This document shows positions 46,801 to 53,979 of a DNA stretch of 64,000 bases, piece by piece. Within the stretch, counting starts at the first letter, position 1, and the number at the start of each line of letters is the position of its first letter. The position numbers and the translations under genes were made by a program. Source of the DNA: Romanomermis culicivorax (taxonomy: Eukaryota > Nematoda > Enoplea > Mermithida > Mermithidae); NCBI GenBank assembly GCA_963922205.1, contig CAWUHX010000028.1, forward strand, positions 682,001-746,000. Reading direction: 5' to 3'. The notes beneath the pieces are model-generated. The model was not told the DNA's origin and did not search any database. It saw only the letters and a list, made by a program, of their open reading frames with translations.

Positions 46801-49616
46801 AAGGTTCTTAATTCAAAAATTAATCATAGGTTTATCAAGCCTACTAATTTTGACAATTTTATGCTTTAAAAAGTAATCCTCAAAAGCATCTTGGTCCATG
46901 ATTTCAAAAAGTCTAAGCACAGTTTTTTTGCATATTTTTGCTAAACAATTCCCAAACATCTACCAATCTATCATTCTTTTCATAACGTTGCCTTGTCGGC
47001 CATATACAATTTTGTGCCATATCAATATATAAAACAATATTGGCCACAGTCAGTTGTTCCTTATTACAAGAATCTAATTTCAAACCAAAGACAAAATTGA
47101 GTATATTTACATTGAAATTTTTATAATTTTTTCTCAACAGTTGTACAATCTTTACCCAAAAATTTGGACATAAGACATAAGACTATTGCGTGCAAAACAT
47201 CTTCTCTACAGGGATCATTTTGTGCTATATAAAATTCACAATTTGATCTTGGTAGTTATTCATATGATTAATTCTGGATCTAGTCAGAAGAAACCGGTGC
47301 ACAATTGCAAAATGAAGATTTCTTGTTCCACCATCCAAAAATTTGCACTTTGATAAGCTTCAAAGTTTGTTTATATCCAATAACCTTTCATTGGTCAGAT
47401 TTCCTTTTCTAATATGAAAATACAACAATAAAACAATACACCTATATTGTAATGTAAAAATACCACTGTTTAGGGTTGAATCTTGGGGATGCCAAAAACG
47501 TTTGGGTGATGATAACCCTACCGAGAACTTTAGAAAAAACGCCAAACAAAACACCGAGGAAAACGCCTTGGATATAGGAATTGGGGGGGGGGCAGGCGGA
47601 AAACGTGAAGGGTTGAAAAGGGTGTGAAGGATAGGGGCCTTCCTGGAGCTATGTTATAACGTTACTACAGGGATATAATTGCATACTACTATCACATTTC
47701 TACTTCCTATAAAGCTCATCACCTTTCCGTAATCACTCCATCTGGAATTCCAGTTTAAGTTAAGCTATCTTTGGCTTATGATGAAGCTTCAAATGAATAT
47801 TGCTCATTTTATTATTCAAGGGGTCAAACGAAAGTTTGACCAAAATAAGACTTCTGTGAATATCATAACGTCTCAGGTACTGCATGAGTGGTTCCTCAGA
47901 TCACTTGTACGAGGTCTGGATTAAACATCTGAGCCGTCATTCTGAAGAGAAGTGCAAAATCGAATCCAAATAGCTCAGCGTCGCCGCTTGATCTCGGATA
48001 AAGCGGTAGGCTTTGCCCTCATATGAATTCATCACAGAAAAAATCTTACCACAATAGATCGCCGACCACATGCAAAACTTGGATACCTTTGCCGCGAAGC
48101 CCGCATTCTAGCATATCGAGGCTCGAAATATTTGTTTTCCCAATCGCAACAGCAGCCCTTGAAAATGTCGATTTCGCTTGTTTTTGACAAAAAATATGTT
48201 CGAATGTCCAACAATGTCTAACTTGTTATAAGGCAAGCGTACGACGCACGGTTGTCCTTTTTCTAGCTTTCCTAATTTCGCCACGGTAACTTCGCCCTCG
48301 ATTATAATGCCCGGTAACATGATATCTGGAGTAAAAATGCAGATAGTTGAGGAAAGAAAAACTTGAATGAAGAATGGATAATTCACGATTGAATTGAAAC
48401 CGCTTTAATCGCCAACGGGTAACAGACAAGAGGTATTTTTGACTAAAAATATTAGCCCCAATCTTGGCATAAGTAACGTAGATACTCATAAAAGAGATAG
48501 GAATCAAAATAATAAAACTTACCAGCACCACCCTGAACTTTTTCGAATACGGATTGGTGAACGGTGAAATGAAATAAGCAATCGGGATATTTCCACATGA
48601 AGTATACTGAAATAAAGGAAATCATGAGCTCTGACATAGTTACCTTGTCTATATTTACCGGTAGGATAGTACTTCGTTTCATCCACAATGAATAACCATG
48701 GAATTTTATCAACTGTGTAAATTTCGCATAACTCATCGTTGAATGTCCGTATTTTGAGCAAAGTGATGTCTTCACTTTTGAATAAAATTTCCTCTTCGAC
48801 GGCAAATTGATCTTTAATTACTGCCGCGAATTTTCTCCTTCAAGTGTACACAAAAACGTATGAAAGCCTTTTCATTCAAAAAGTTGAATCGTATATACAA
48901 TACCAGAGAACGGACAAATTTTTCCCTTCGGCCGGGAGTTCCGGCCATGCTGACCTCGAGCTTTGTGCATTTCTACACAATAAATATTCGGTCATATGGC
49001 TAGTCATGTGGTAACCATCTCAAGATTTATCAATCCTATGGCTTAAATAGGCTTGCCATACTAACCATAATCTTTTTGGTCGAAAAAACTGGTCATTTTT
49101 GAACAAAAAACTGTCAAAAAATCGTTTTTTTCGGCGCTCCACATATTTTCATGTTTTTCTAGACAAAAATTTCTATTTGAACGGTTTTTCGGAGTTTTTG
49201 GGCGAAAATCGAAACTTTTTTGCTTAAATGACTCCCCAAAAGGGCTTTGTGTAATTGATGGCCCCCTGTTGAGAGTGGCCAAAGCAGCCACCTCAACTAC
49301 GAATTGATGCAAAAAGAGAGCGCCTTTCCCGTTGCTTGGTTCGTTCAGTTGGTTAGAGCGTGCGGACGGTAGCCGCAAGGTCCCGGGTTCAAGTCCCGAT
49401 ACGAGCTTAGCTTTTACTGAAGCCCTGAGTGGCGGGAAGAGGTTGCCTCAACACCCCACCCCATAAGCACAAAAAAGAAGCTTCGTTATACATGTAATGC
49501 TTACATTCAATATTAAACAACAGCGGAGTATCGGCGTTATGTTGCAAAAAGTTGACTCACTTTTCTGATGATTTCAAACTGGTTCTCGATTTAATATGAA
49601 ATTCTTTCTTGAACAT
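16538..49616 (-). CDS. eIF2D: Translation initiation factor eIF2D (ligatin), 8 exons, 552 aa
   Basis: Exons in order: 49561-49616, 48659-48837, 48523-48606, 48223-48325, 48050-48157, 42643-43141, 20344-20695, 16538-16815. All junctions have GT/AG and the phases join without error (1,659 nt with stop). eIF2D binds the 40S P site with its PUA and SUI1 regions; it delivers initiator tRNA without GTP and helps recycle post-termination complexes in the cytoplasm. Visible modules are an N-terminal [10 protein letters not shown] start, pre-PUA/PUA (residues ~20-180), a winged-helix region (~250-335), a SWIB/MDM2-like region (~360-460) and a C-terminal SUI1 fold (~462-552). Length is close to the human protein (584 aa). 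Intron 6 (21.9 kb) holds an antisense LTR retrotransposon. No frameshift or stop is seen in any exon, so the gene is probably functional. Confidence 0.88.
17351..18113. mobile_element. Second foldback element, ~235-bp arms, in eIF2D intron 7
   Basis: Arms at about 17351-17590 and 17880-18113 are inverted copies. Both contain ACATGTAATTGGGGGG at the outside, a CCATATGGCTAGCCAT palindrome, and ACCCCCATACTTTT with its complement. The middle is G/C-homopolymer-rich (17655-17745). Single-arm relatives lie at about 19500-19990 and 48970-49270. Confidence 0.7.
18257..19314. mobile_element. Family B hAT-like element, 1.06 kb
   Basis: Ends are CAGTGTTTTTCCTGCACAGT at left and a TGCAGAAAAAAACTG-type end at right. 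They are flanked by an imperfect 8-bp duplication (CCATGCAG at 18249-18256, TCATGTAG at 19315-19322). Subterminal CTGCACAGTGCAG palindromes occur at both ends. The body matches 50208-51315 and 5090-5790. No transposase. Confidence 0.65.
19500..19995. repeat. Single-arm relative of the 17351 foldback
   Basis: Contains TACATGTAACTGGGG and CATATGGCTGGCCA words and ends CTGCTACATGTATGG. It is diverged and lacks an inverted partner. Confidence 0.4.
20344..20695 (-). CDS. eIF2D: eIF2D exon 7 (SWIB/MDM2-like)
   Basis: The acceptor CTTATTTTTAG precedes 20695. The exon encodes [19 protein letters not shown], an [11 protein letters not shown] block (family EYxKKNxLV), [30 protein letters not shown] and the GIKKG ending. 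The donor AAGAAAG|GTAAAA leaves phase 1. Confidence 0.87.
20885..20960. repeat. Palindromic ATCCAAATAT cluster
   Basis: TAGTGATGTTCGTCAGATAT is followed by repeated ATATCCAAATATTTTTCC/GGATATCC words. Layout like a hAT end; partner not found. Confidence 0.35.
21092..21145. repeat. 26-bp near-tandem duplication
   Basis: Two copies of ACATGTAATG(T/C)TTTTATTG..., period 28, one mismatch. Confidence 0.85.
21632..21715. repeat. CATCGGCCGATG palindrome cluster
   Basis: Starts AGTGATGGACCGATGGCC and repeats CATCGGCCGATG(C/G) four times in about 80 bases. Another hAT-end-like array, solitary. Confidence 0.4.
21999..22865. mobile_element. Element with doubled GTCTCACTTTGGCG termini
   Basis: The left end has GTCTCACTTTGGCG-type words four to five times within about 115 bases. 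The right end (22831-22865) has the reverse complement twice, ending GCCAAAGTGAGAC. The outermost words are exact inverted repeats of 13 bp. Possible flanking ACA on both sides is too short to be decisive. The interior shows no recognisable protein. Confidence 0.6.
22930..23740 (-). pseudogene. Possible hAT transposase fragments
   Basis: Two minus-strand stretches resemble parts of hAT transposases. One (23437-23724) contains [16 protein letters not shown], like the (L)A(T)xLDPRFK block. The other (22972-23208) contains [20 protein letters not shown], like the PLxYWKxNxxxxPxLA block just before the C-terminal dimerisation region. They lie in the right order, separated by a stretch that reads [18 protein letters not shown]. 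Frames are interrupted and no ends are identified. The resemblance is short; other transposase families are possible. Confidence 0.4.
24362..24365. repeat. Target site duplication, left
   Basis: TATG directly before the 5' LTR, matching 41566-41569. Because the LTR ends in A, ATATG/ATATG is an equally good 5-bp reading. Confidence 0.8.
24366..24985 (+). repeat. 5' LTR, 620 bp
   Basis: Starts TGTTGGGCACCC and ends GACCTGCACAACA. It aligns with the 3' LTR over its full length without a gap. A TATTATATTTTTGG stretch near 24520 is a plausible core promoter. A donor-like CCAAGTAAGT (24764) and an acceptor-like TTGTTGTTATAG (24862) lie in its second half. Confidence 0.95.
24988..25005 (+). promoter_or_regulatory. 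Probable primer-binding site
   Basis: Two bases after the LTR the sequence reads TGGTAGC..., the form expected of a primer site (TGG plus the complement of a tRNA 3' end). The first seven bases fit initiator Met tRNA; the rest does not, so the primer tRNA is unresolved. Confidence 0.45.
25082..27499 (+). pseudogene. gag region of the retrotransposon (interrupted)
   Basis: Structural part of the polyprotein. The ATG at 25082 begins a frame that stays open to pol except for premature stops at 25481 and 25484 (both TGA), 26045 (TGA), 26648 (TGA), 26789 (TAA), 27155 (TGA) and 27497 (TAG). There is no frameshift. The N-terminal third is Pro/Gln/Asn-rich. A capsid-like helical region lies at about 26063-26650 ([35 protein letters not shown]). 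A zinc-knuckle variant, C-x2-H-x4-H-x4-C, is at about 27100-27150, followed by an Arg/Gly-rich and then a Gln-rich stretch. These fit capsid and nucleocapsid. Each stop is one C-to-T change from CGA, CAA or CAG. Confidence 0.8.
27545..30094 (+). pseudogene. pol region: protease, reverse transcriptase, RNase H
   Basis: Same frame as gag. The aspartic protease active site [12 protein letters not shown] lies at about 27790-27825. RT follows, with [33 protein letters not shown] and the catalytic YIDDIIVFS (~29222-29248). RNase H has [24 protein letters not shown] and [10 protein letters not shown], closing at MADFLSRM. Order and motifs are Ty3/Gypsy. A TAA at 29105-29107 splits RT between the VF(I)C block and the YQF(K)VMPFG block; otherwise frame and catalytic residues are intact. 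The frame then runs into the segment at 30070-31056 and stops at 30092. Confidence 0.9.
30070..31056. mobile_element. Unidentified ~1-kb insertion between RNase H and integrase
   Basis: The pol reading frame is lost at a GGGGGGGTATTACCCCCC palindrome (30071-30088) and resumes in another frame near 31057 (reading PLPPKWEHM). The interval differs in style from the element: no long plus-strand frame, and a minus-strand frame (30604-30798) with a C-x2-C and [15 protein letters not shown] stretch. The ends share CCCCT...TTAG-like words in inverted orientation, but no clean terminal repeats or target duplication could be set. Probably a nested transposon; type unknown. Confidence 0.5.
31057..32797 (+). 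pseudogene. pol region: integrase with deletion and frameshifts
   Basis: The N-terminal linker holds VTTRSM, common just before Gypsy integrases. After a frameshift near 31730 comes the HHCC zinc domain ([18 protein letters not shown] ... FCPVCQMA). At about 31955 the frame shifts again and the text jumps from the PFD block to [11 protein letters not shown]. Roughly 50 codons normally found there, including the first catalytic Asp, are missing. The second Asp (LLSDRGG) and the Glu (GNGMVERFN) remain, followed by a GPY/F-like module ([10 protein letters not shown]). Stop at 32797. The enzyme could not work. Confidence 0.85.
32826..32892. repeat. 34-bp tandem duplication after pol
   Basis: Two adjacent copies of GATTTTTTATTTTATTTATG... 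ending TTTTCGCGC, just downstream of the integrase stop. Confidence 0.9.
32900..33763 (+). other. Spacer between pol and ORF3, left of the hAT insertion
   Basis: AT-rich until about 33260. Then a more balanced stretch with a 73-codon open frame (ATG at 33283, stop 33499-33501) that is Gln/Arg/Pro-rich and contains [22 protein letters not shown] do not recognise it. It could be an accessory product or leader exon for ORF3. Confidence 0.35.
34372..34632 (-). pseudogene. hAT C-terminal dimerisation block remnant
   Basis: Reads [16 protein letters not shown]...[10 protein letters not shown], matching the (F)SxAGxIYxPxRNxLxxxxxEKLLFLKxN motif near the end of hAT transposases. It lies downstream of the BED remnant on the same strand, as in a full transposase. 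Confidence 0.8.
34803..34991 (-). pseudogene. BED zinc finger of hAT transposase
   Basis: Reads [20 protein letters not shown] then a HLERKH ending, i.e. the aromatic start, C-x2-C and H-x4-H of a BED finger that binds transposon ends. It is followed by no catalytic region within this element. Confidence 0.85.
35478..35610 (+). other. Candidate 133-bp intron in ORF3
   Basis: Donor AAAG|GTAAGA and acceptor GTGTAGTATAG|ACCCC. Removal joins a 35-codon ATG-initiated exon in frame with the ORF3 coding stretch, which otherwise has no good start before 35697. Supported by sequence only. Confidence 0.5.
39393..39430 (+). repeat. Short duplication at an ORF3 frameshift
   Basis: TTGGATTTTGCTCC occurs twice, about 25 bases apart, exactly where the reading frame of ORF3 changes. 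A slippage duplication is the likely cause of the frameshift. Confidence 0.6.
40197..40945 (+). other. 3' untranslated region of the retrotransposon
   Basis: AT-rich after the ORF3 stop, then more balanced from about 40560. I see no long polypurine tract before the 3' LTR; only GTGAGGGA (40938-40945) directly abuts it. The stretch GAGACGCGGGAAAAGA (40549-40564) is purine-rich but distant. Confidence 0.45.
40946..41565 (+). repeat. 3' LTR, 620 bp
   Basis: Direct repeat of 24366-24985; gap-free alignment with 22 differences by hand count (15 transitions, 7 transversions). It retains CpG sites that read CA or TG in the 5' LTR. Confidence 0.95.
41566..41569. repeat. Target site duplication, right
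   Basis: TATG following the 3' LTR, matching 24362-24365. Confidence 0.8.
41570..42642. other. Residual intron 6 DNA between retrotransposon and exon 6
   Basis: AT-rich, without recognisable gene or repeat. Confidence 0.4.
42643..43141 (-). CDS. eIF2D: eIF2D exon 6 (acidic linker and winged helix)
   Basis: The acceptor TTACTTTCACAG is at 43142. The first half is a variable, Ser/Glu-rich linker; the second half carries the helical block around [20 protein letters not shown], the KKS-like block [20 protein letters not shown] and SVDFRHEMF, which aligns with the family's VDWxHP. The donor GAA|GTAATC is in phase 0, as exon 7 requires. Confidence 0.85.
43408..43430 (+). repeat. Fragment of the tRNA-like repeat
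   Basis: GTTAGAGCGTGCGGACGGTAGCC matches the D-arm/anticodon-arm part of the tRNA-like sequence at 49334-49406 and is then cut off. Confidence 0.6.
43620..47690. mobile_element. Probable 4-kb transposon with ~200-bp inverted ends
   Basis: The left end (about 43620-43840) and right end (about 47510-47690) are inverted copies. They share CTCCTTCCCACA...TTTTCAACCCTT, a GCGTTTTC(T/C)GC-like word, CCAATTCCTATA and GGCGTTTTCCTCG. The interior has several short minus-strand frames (45247-45459, 45701-45901, 46277-46474, 46913-47137) with coding-like composition but no family I can name; 46913-47137 includes [14 protein letters not shown]. It lies in eIF2D intron 5. The interior may be a decayed transposase or an older insertion. 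Confidence 0.5.
44556..44691. repeat. 65-bp direct duplication
   Basis: Copies at 44556-44620 and 44627-44691, identical by eye, separated by 6 bases. Confidence 0.9.
48050..48157 (-). CDS. eIF2D: eIF2D exon 5 (PUA, second half)
   Basis: Resumes with AAVAIG, continues [20 protein letters not shown] and ends in LLW at a GTAAGA donor. This matches the family PVAIGxxxMs...GxKGRGxxVLHxYxDxLW. Phase 2 joins exon 6 after a 4.9-kb intron. Confidence 0.85.
48223..48325 (-). CDS. eIF2D: eIF2D exon 4 (PUA, first half)
   Basis: Starts after TTTACTCCAG and encodes [13 protein letters not shown] through [13 protein letters not shown], the PUA entry block (family DLMLPGVV ... KGDxCAVxL). I place a donor at AACAA|GTTAGA because the next family residues resume after a 65-bp intron. 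Reading through would lose the rest of the PUA domain. Confidence 0.8.
48523..48606 (-). CDS. eIF2D: eIF2D exon 3
   Basis: Starts after TATTTCAG and encodes VYFMWKYPD through VFEKVQGGA, matching the family's VYTLWxxPDLLP...GGAD block. The upstream intron is only 52 bp. The donor is GTGCTG|GTAAGT. Confidence 0.87.
48659..48837 (-). CDS. eIF2D: eIF2D exon 2 (pre-PUA domain)
   Basis: Begins after TTGAAG and encodes the RKFAAVI segment through [18 protein letters not shown], the pre-PUA strand-helix fold with the conserved (L/Y)YPT ending. The donor CCTACCG|GTAAAT leaves phase 1. Confidence 0.85.
48970..49270. repeat. Foldback-arm relative in eIF2D intron 1
   Basis: Contains GGTCATATGGCTAGTCATGTGG and TTTTCGGCGCTCC words in the order seen in the arms of 17351-18113. 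No inverted partner. Confidence 0.45.
49334..49406 (+). ncRNA. tRNA-like sequence, probably a tRNA-derived SINE head
   Basis: Folds as a cloverleaf by eye: D stem GTTC/GAGC, anticodon stem TGCGG/CCGCA, T stem CCGGG with loop TTCAAGT, and 5 of 7 acceptor pairs. Internal promoter boxes TGGTTAGAGCG (A) and GGTTCAAGTCC (B) are good. The anticodon position reads GGT (Thr), but base 33 is C instead of the near-universal T and the acceptor has two mismatches. With a second partial copy at 43408, a SINE or tRNA pseudogene is more likely than a working tRNA. It lies in eIF2D intron 1, opposite strand. Confidence 0.55.
49561..49616 (-). CDS. eIF2D: eIF2D exon 1 (start codon)
   Basis: The ATG at 49616 opens [18 protein letters not shown], which parallels the MF-K-(x)3-KS-T-(x)-KGS-(D/E) beginning of animal eIF2D. 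It ends GAAAA|GTGAGT in phase 2, exactly what exon 2 needs to complete Lys before Arg-Lys-Phe. The start is supported by the family's conserved Met-Phe. Confidence 0.82.
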
Positions 49617-49929
49617 ACTCTAGCGGTGCGACGAAAATGCTAAATCACAATTAAATTTCCTGAAGGTGTAAAAAGTAATAACATGGAAAGCTGATAAACA
49701 TGGAAAGAGTAAATGAATGATGCTTCCGGTAAATGGGGAGCTTATTGCTGGACTAACGGGTCAATTATGTTATTTTTGAAAAACGACAGATTTTAACCTT
49801 CATTTCAGTATCAAAATTTGGAACTACGCCGTGTGCAGGATACAGAACTATGACATGGTAGGCAGAAAATCTATTTCACTGACGTGACGTTAATATCTGG
49901 TAATTTTTATCTACAAAAAAACCATTTAT

Positions 49930-50110
49930 ACCATATCTTTAAGGGGGGATTGCGCGGGACCCCCAACCGGCCTTTTTAAGGAAAAGTTTCGACTTTTTTG
50001 GACCCTTCTCCCCCCCCCCCAACTGGTCGGACCTCTTTCAGGCATACATGCACGTGAGGGGTTTGGGGGGGTTCGACCCCCAGCAGATTCTTGCTGACGC
50101 CCAGCAGATT
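49930..50110. repeat. C-run repeat, inverted relative of 53980-54260
   Basis: CCCCCCCCCCAACTGGTCGGAC and AAAAGTTTCGACTTTTTTGG match, inverted, GTCCGACCAGTTGGGGGG-type and AAAAAGTCGACATTTTT words near 54010-54080. Homopolymer runs of 10 or more. Confidence 0.5.
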
Positions 50111-50207
50111 TAAGTTGCCCAGCAATGATTGAGAAGATGACGAAGGAAAATAAGCAAAAGAGAAGAGAAAGTCGTCATAAAAATGGAAATGATGGTGTAG
50201 TTTCACA

Positions 50208-51315
50208 CAGGGTTTTTTTTACCTACGAGTCACAAGCCAAGTGGCTTGTTGACCTAAAATTTTACAAGCCATTCCAAATTTTTACAAGCCAATTTTATAA
50301 TATCAGTATACGTGAATAAATTCCAATGCTAGGTTATTTTTTAAAGAAATATATATATTGAGCATCATGGCAATCGATCAAAAAAGAGATGTCATTCAAC
50401 ATTTATTCAATAACATTTTAGAGCCGTTAATTCATTAAAATTCAGGAAACATTTGAAATTTTTGAGTTTGATCGAAGTCGAATCTACAAGCATTGTGGAA
50501 CAAATTTTCCAACAAACTATCCAAGAACATAATGACTTTGAATTACATGAGAAATCGGCGGTTAAATCCTCTATGATGACAAGTGAGAGCTCAAAAAAGC
50601 TATTAATCTTTCCTGCCTGAAACGCCGGAAAATTTTTTGGGTATTGACATTCTGCGATGCTGGAAAATCAATTCTCCAACCACTTATTTGAAGAATTAGA
50701 TTCGAATTTTCTGTTCAAAAGTCGTAATTTCTAGAATTTTATGTTTGAAAAATTTTTAAACCATTAATTTATTCTCACACTCTCATGAACTTGGCCGAAA
50801 AGATATGAGTAGGAAGAGTAAAAATTTCCGAAAACTACTTCCACGAAGCTTTTGAATTGATTTTACGTTAAGAAAGGAATAATCGCTTCAAAAAGTTTAC
50901 AGACTTGACATATTGATCTTTCTCAAAAAATGTGTTAAGGGAAAAATGTGAATCTTAATTAAATATCTAAATGAAATATTGAAGATCACCAATTAAAACG
51001 TGAGATAATACGCTTAAGATGATTAAAACTATTAAAGATTAAATGATAAGTGAAGGTAGACATGTTAGAAGCGGCGCCTGAGCTAGGAAATAAATAATAA
51101 TGCTCATTTAAGTTATAACCGGTGCGAAGCGCCGGAAAATTTTGAGATTATGACTTTCTAAAATGCACCAAAATGCATCTTTTCTGTATCCGATATGATC
51201 AAACACATGACTCAAAAAATTCTGAGAAGCCATTTTGGCTTGTTGGACAAAAATTCTACAAGCCATTTTGTCAGTCCAACAAGCCATGGCTTGTAAAATG
51301 CTAAAAAAAACTATG
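50208..51315. mobile_element. Family B hAT-like element, 1.1 kb
   Basis: Ends are CAGGGTTTTTTTTACC at left and GCTAAAAAAAACTATG at right. Flanks are GTTTCACA (50200-50207) and ATTTCACA (51316-51323), an 8-bp duplication with one mismatch. AAGCCA(A/T)GTGGCTTG-type palindromes are subterminal. The body is the inverse of 18257-19314. No transposase. Confidence 0.65.
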
Positions 51316-51989
51316 ATTTCACAATTTTTCAAAACAAATCATACTTGATTCCAAAAAAAGCGTGAAAACTTCGATAAGTGTTGTCTAAGCAAATAATTTC
51401 ACATATCTGACTGATATTGGTTGAAGAATACGCTGCATGGGTGTTAGAAGACTTCCAGAGACCTTTCTTTTCAAAAATTAAAAAAAATTTGTGTTCCACC
51501 CCCTGTCCTGGCTGACCCCAGCAGAATTTATATGCTGTGCATTTATGCTTACAGGCATAATTTATACAAAAATCGAAGGTAAGTAAGTGCAGCATTCAAA
51601 ATCGAACGAATCGCTTATTTCTACTGTGGGTGAGAATCTTGACGAGTTCTATCCAGTGGAGTATATTTCAGAAGGAAATTTTGCCTAGTATTGCAGATAT
51701 CAGGGCCCGGTTTCTCAGTCATTCGTTTAACTAGTCACATCTAGCTTATGTGGTTTCTGAGGTGATGTTTACATGCTAGAAATGCATAAAATAATACGCT
51801 GGAGACAGACGCCGTTTACCAATATGTGACCATTTTAGATTGTTCAAGTGACTGAGACACTGGGTCCCGCTGTTTTGTAAGCGCCCTGCGTTTCTTACAT
51901 TTCTCGAGTCAAAGCTAGATGTAAAGCGCACACTAGATAACTGTTAATTCTGACCAGCATGAAGTCGAAAGTTGCGTAATTTTTTAGTC

Positions 51990-52735
51990 AAACAAGCCTG
52001 CCAACAATGTAAATTTTACATTTGAATCAAACACCAAAAATGAAAATTTTTTCGCGCCGAGTCAATAAGTATAATATTAGTTACTTTTATTTGTCGAGAA
52101 CTTGAGAGAATTGTATTTGAATAATATAGTTGTATGATCGCAACAAACTTTGAGATTGTCAATGACTGAAAAATGAATAGAAATGGTTAACTTCATTCAA
52201 ATGGTTAGCTTCATTCAGTCTGATTGGAAACCAAAATTTTTATTTTTGATGTTTGATTCGAACAGAAAAATTGACATTGTTGGCACAAGTTTTCAACCAA
52301 AAATTTACGCGACGCGACTTTCGGCTTAGTTTTTTAAAGGAGAAAGCAATTATGGACATCCTTAATTTATTTGCATCGGTGTTAGAAGAAATTCGTAGCC
52401 GAAAATTGAAGAAAAATATAAAATGCCTAAAAAATTCTATATAAAAATACTCAATTCTCGCAGCGTCGAGTTTCTTTCGGAATCATAAACTACTTTCTCC
52501 ATCAGTTTTTCTTATCGCACTATGGACGCGCTTAGATAAGAAGAAGTTGGCACGATTTTTATGCAGATTAGTGCGCCGAAAGTATCTTAAGTTATGTTTT
52601 TATCAAACATTAGGCATAAAACTTTTTTAAGGTTCTCAGTATGATTTTAGGCTGGAAAATTTTTTTTGAACCAATTGGCACAAATTTTTTTGGCCCTTTG
52701 TACCAATTGGCACAAATGTCCGTGCACAAAAAAAC
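51990..52735 (-). repeat. Family A copy, inverted
   Basis: Reverse complement of family A. TTTGTACCAATTGGCACAAATGTCCGTGCAC and a final CACAAAAAAACTCTGCTGG correspond to the 4061 end. The far end is eroded. Confidence 0.55.
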
Positions 52736-53002
52736 TCTGCTGGTGTGTCAATTTTAGACTTTGTCGGCAGGTCTTAAAGTTTGTCAGCTGGATGTCACAG
52801 ATTACTGTATATATCCGCATATGTTTATCAGCAAAACACAGTCTGTATAGCCGCCTTGTCTATACTGATTGCAGTCTGCATATCCAACGGACTAAAGACT
52901 GCAGTCTGTATAGCCAAGAAAGCATTGCGAAGCGAGATCTGTCATCATTTTGATTGGTCGAAAAAATTTATTGATTTTCACAGTTGTTTCTGGCAAATTT
53001 TC

Positions 53003-53095
53003 TGGCTTAGGCTTAGACTCAGGCTTTAGGCTTAGGCATAGGTTTGGGCTTAGGCTTAGGATTAGGTTTAGTCTTGGGTTCAGGCTTGGACTCAC
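53003..53095. repeat. Degenerate TTAGGC-like tract
   Basis: About 15 imperfect hexamers of the type GGCTTA/GGTTTA/GGCTTT. A shorter piece (TAGGCTTAGGCTTAGGG) is at 54298-54313. TTAGGC is the telomere repeat of most nematodes. An interstitial telomere-like remnant is possible; simple drift of a microsatellite is the alternative. Confidence 0.5.
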
Positions 53096-53208
53096 GGTCA
53101 GGAAGGAGTAGACTGCAACTTTTCGACCAATTAAATTGAAGGTATGAAATTTTTCCACTAATCAAATTGATGACAGATCTTCCTCCCTAATGCTTTGTTA
53201 TAGCCAAG

Positions 53209-53908
53209 CAGCATTTTTTTTGTGCACCGACATTTGTGCCAATTGGCACAAGAGGCCAAAAAAAATTGTGCCAGTGGCACAAGCACAAAAAATTTTTTTC
53301 TACTAGAAAAAACTGAAAACTGCGGAAAATTTTCAGGCCAAAGGCTTGGTAAAAAGTTAGCGTTTAACGCATTATTTTTTGTAAAAATCGTGCCCAACCT
53401 ATTTTTCAGCTAACCATGTCAGTGAGATAAGAACATACTGTGCAATAAAATAGTTGAAGACGTCTCAAAAATAAATAGTATGCTAAGAAAATTTGAATAA
53501 CTCTAGAATTGTTTAGGAAGTTCAAACTGATTCAATTTTCGACTACAAATAAGGTAAAGTGAGGTGACTTTGATGAGGGGCCACTTTGATCAGAGTATGG
53601 CATTTGATAACTAATTTGAGATCAGCAGGTCATTTTTGCTGTGTCGACAACCTACTAATACACTGTTCGAAAAGAAATCGTTCGCGTTCAGGTCAAATAT
53701 ACGAATAGGAAATATAACATTCATTGATTGGGCGCGAAGCGCCGAAAATTTTTTTGCATTTTCAGCCACCAAAACGTCTGAAAATCAAGGAAATCTAATG
53801 TTTAACCAGCCAAAAATTTTGTGCCAATTGGCACAAAGGCCCAAACTTTTTGTGCCATTCCAATTTTTTGTGTGCCAAAAACCATGTTTTGGCACAAAAA
53901 AAACACTG
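53209..53908. mobile_element. Family A hAT-like element, second copy
   Basis: Begins CAGCATTTTTTTTGTGCACC and ends GGCACAAAAAAAACACTG, with the same body as 4061-4899. Flanks TAGCCAAG and AGCCAAAG are a blurred 8-bp duplication. Confidence 0.65.
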
Positions 53909-53979
53909 AGCCAAAGCCAAAAAAATTGACTGCCACACTAAGCATTAGGGACGAAGTGATTCTCTTCTGATTGGCCGAA

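Noticed and set aside
48901-48942. ATG at 48942 (reads [11 protein letters not shown]) as the eIF2D start
   Set aside because: It ends at a GTATTG donor in the wrong phase for exon 2 and does not match the family start. The exon at 49561-49616 fits in sequence and phase.
53003-53095. A true telomere or chromosome end
   Set aside because: Short, degenerate and internal, with sequence continuing normally on both sides.
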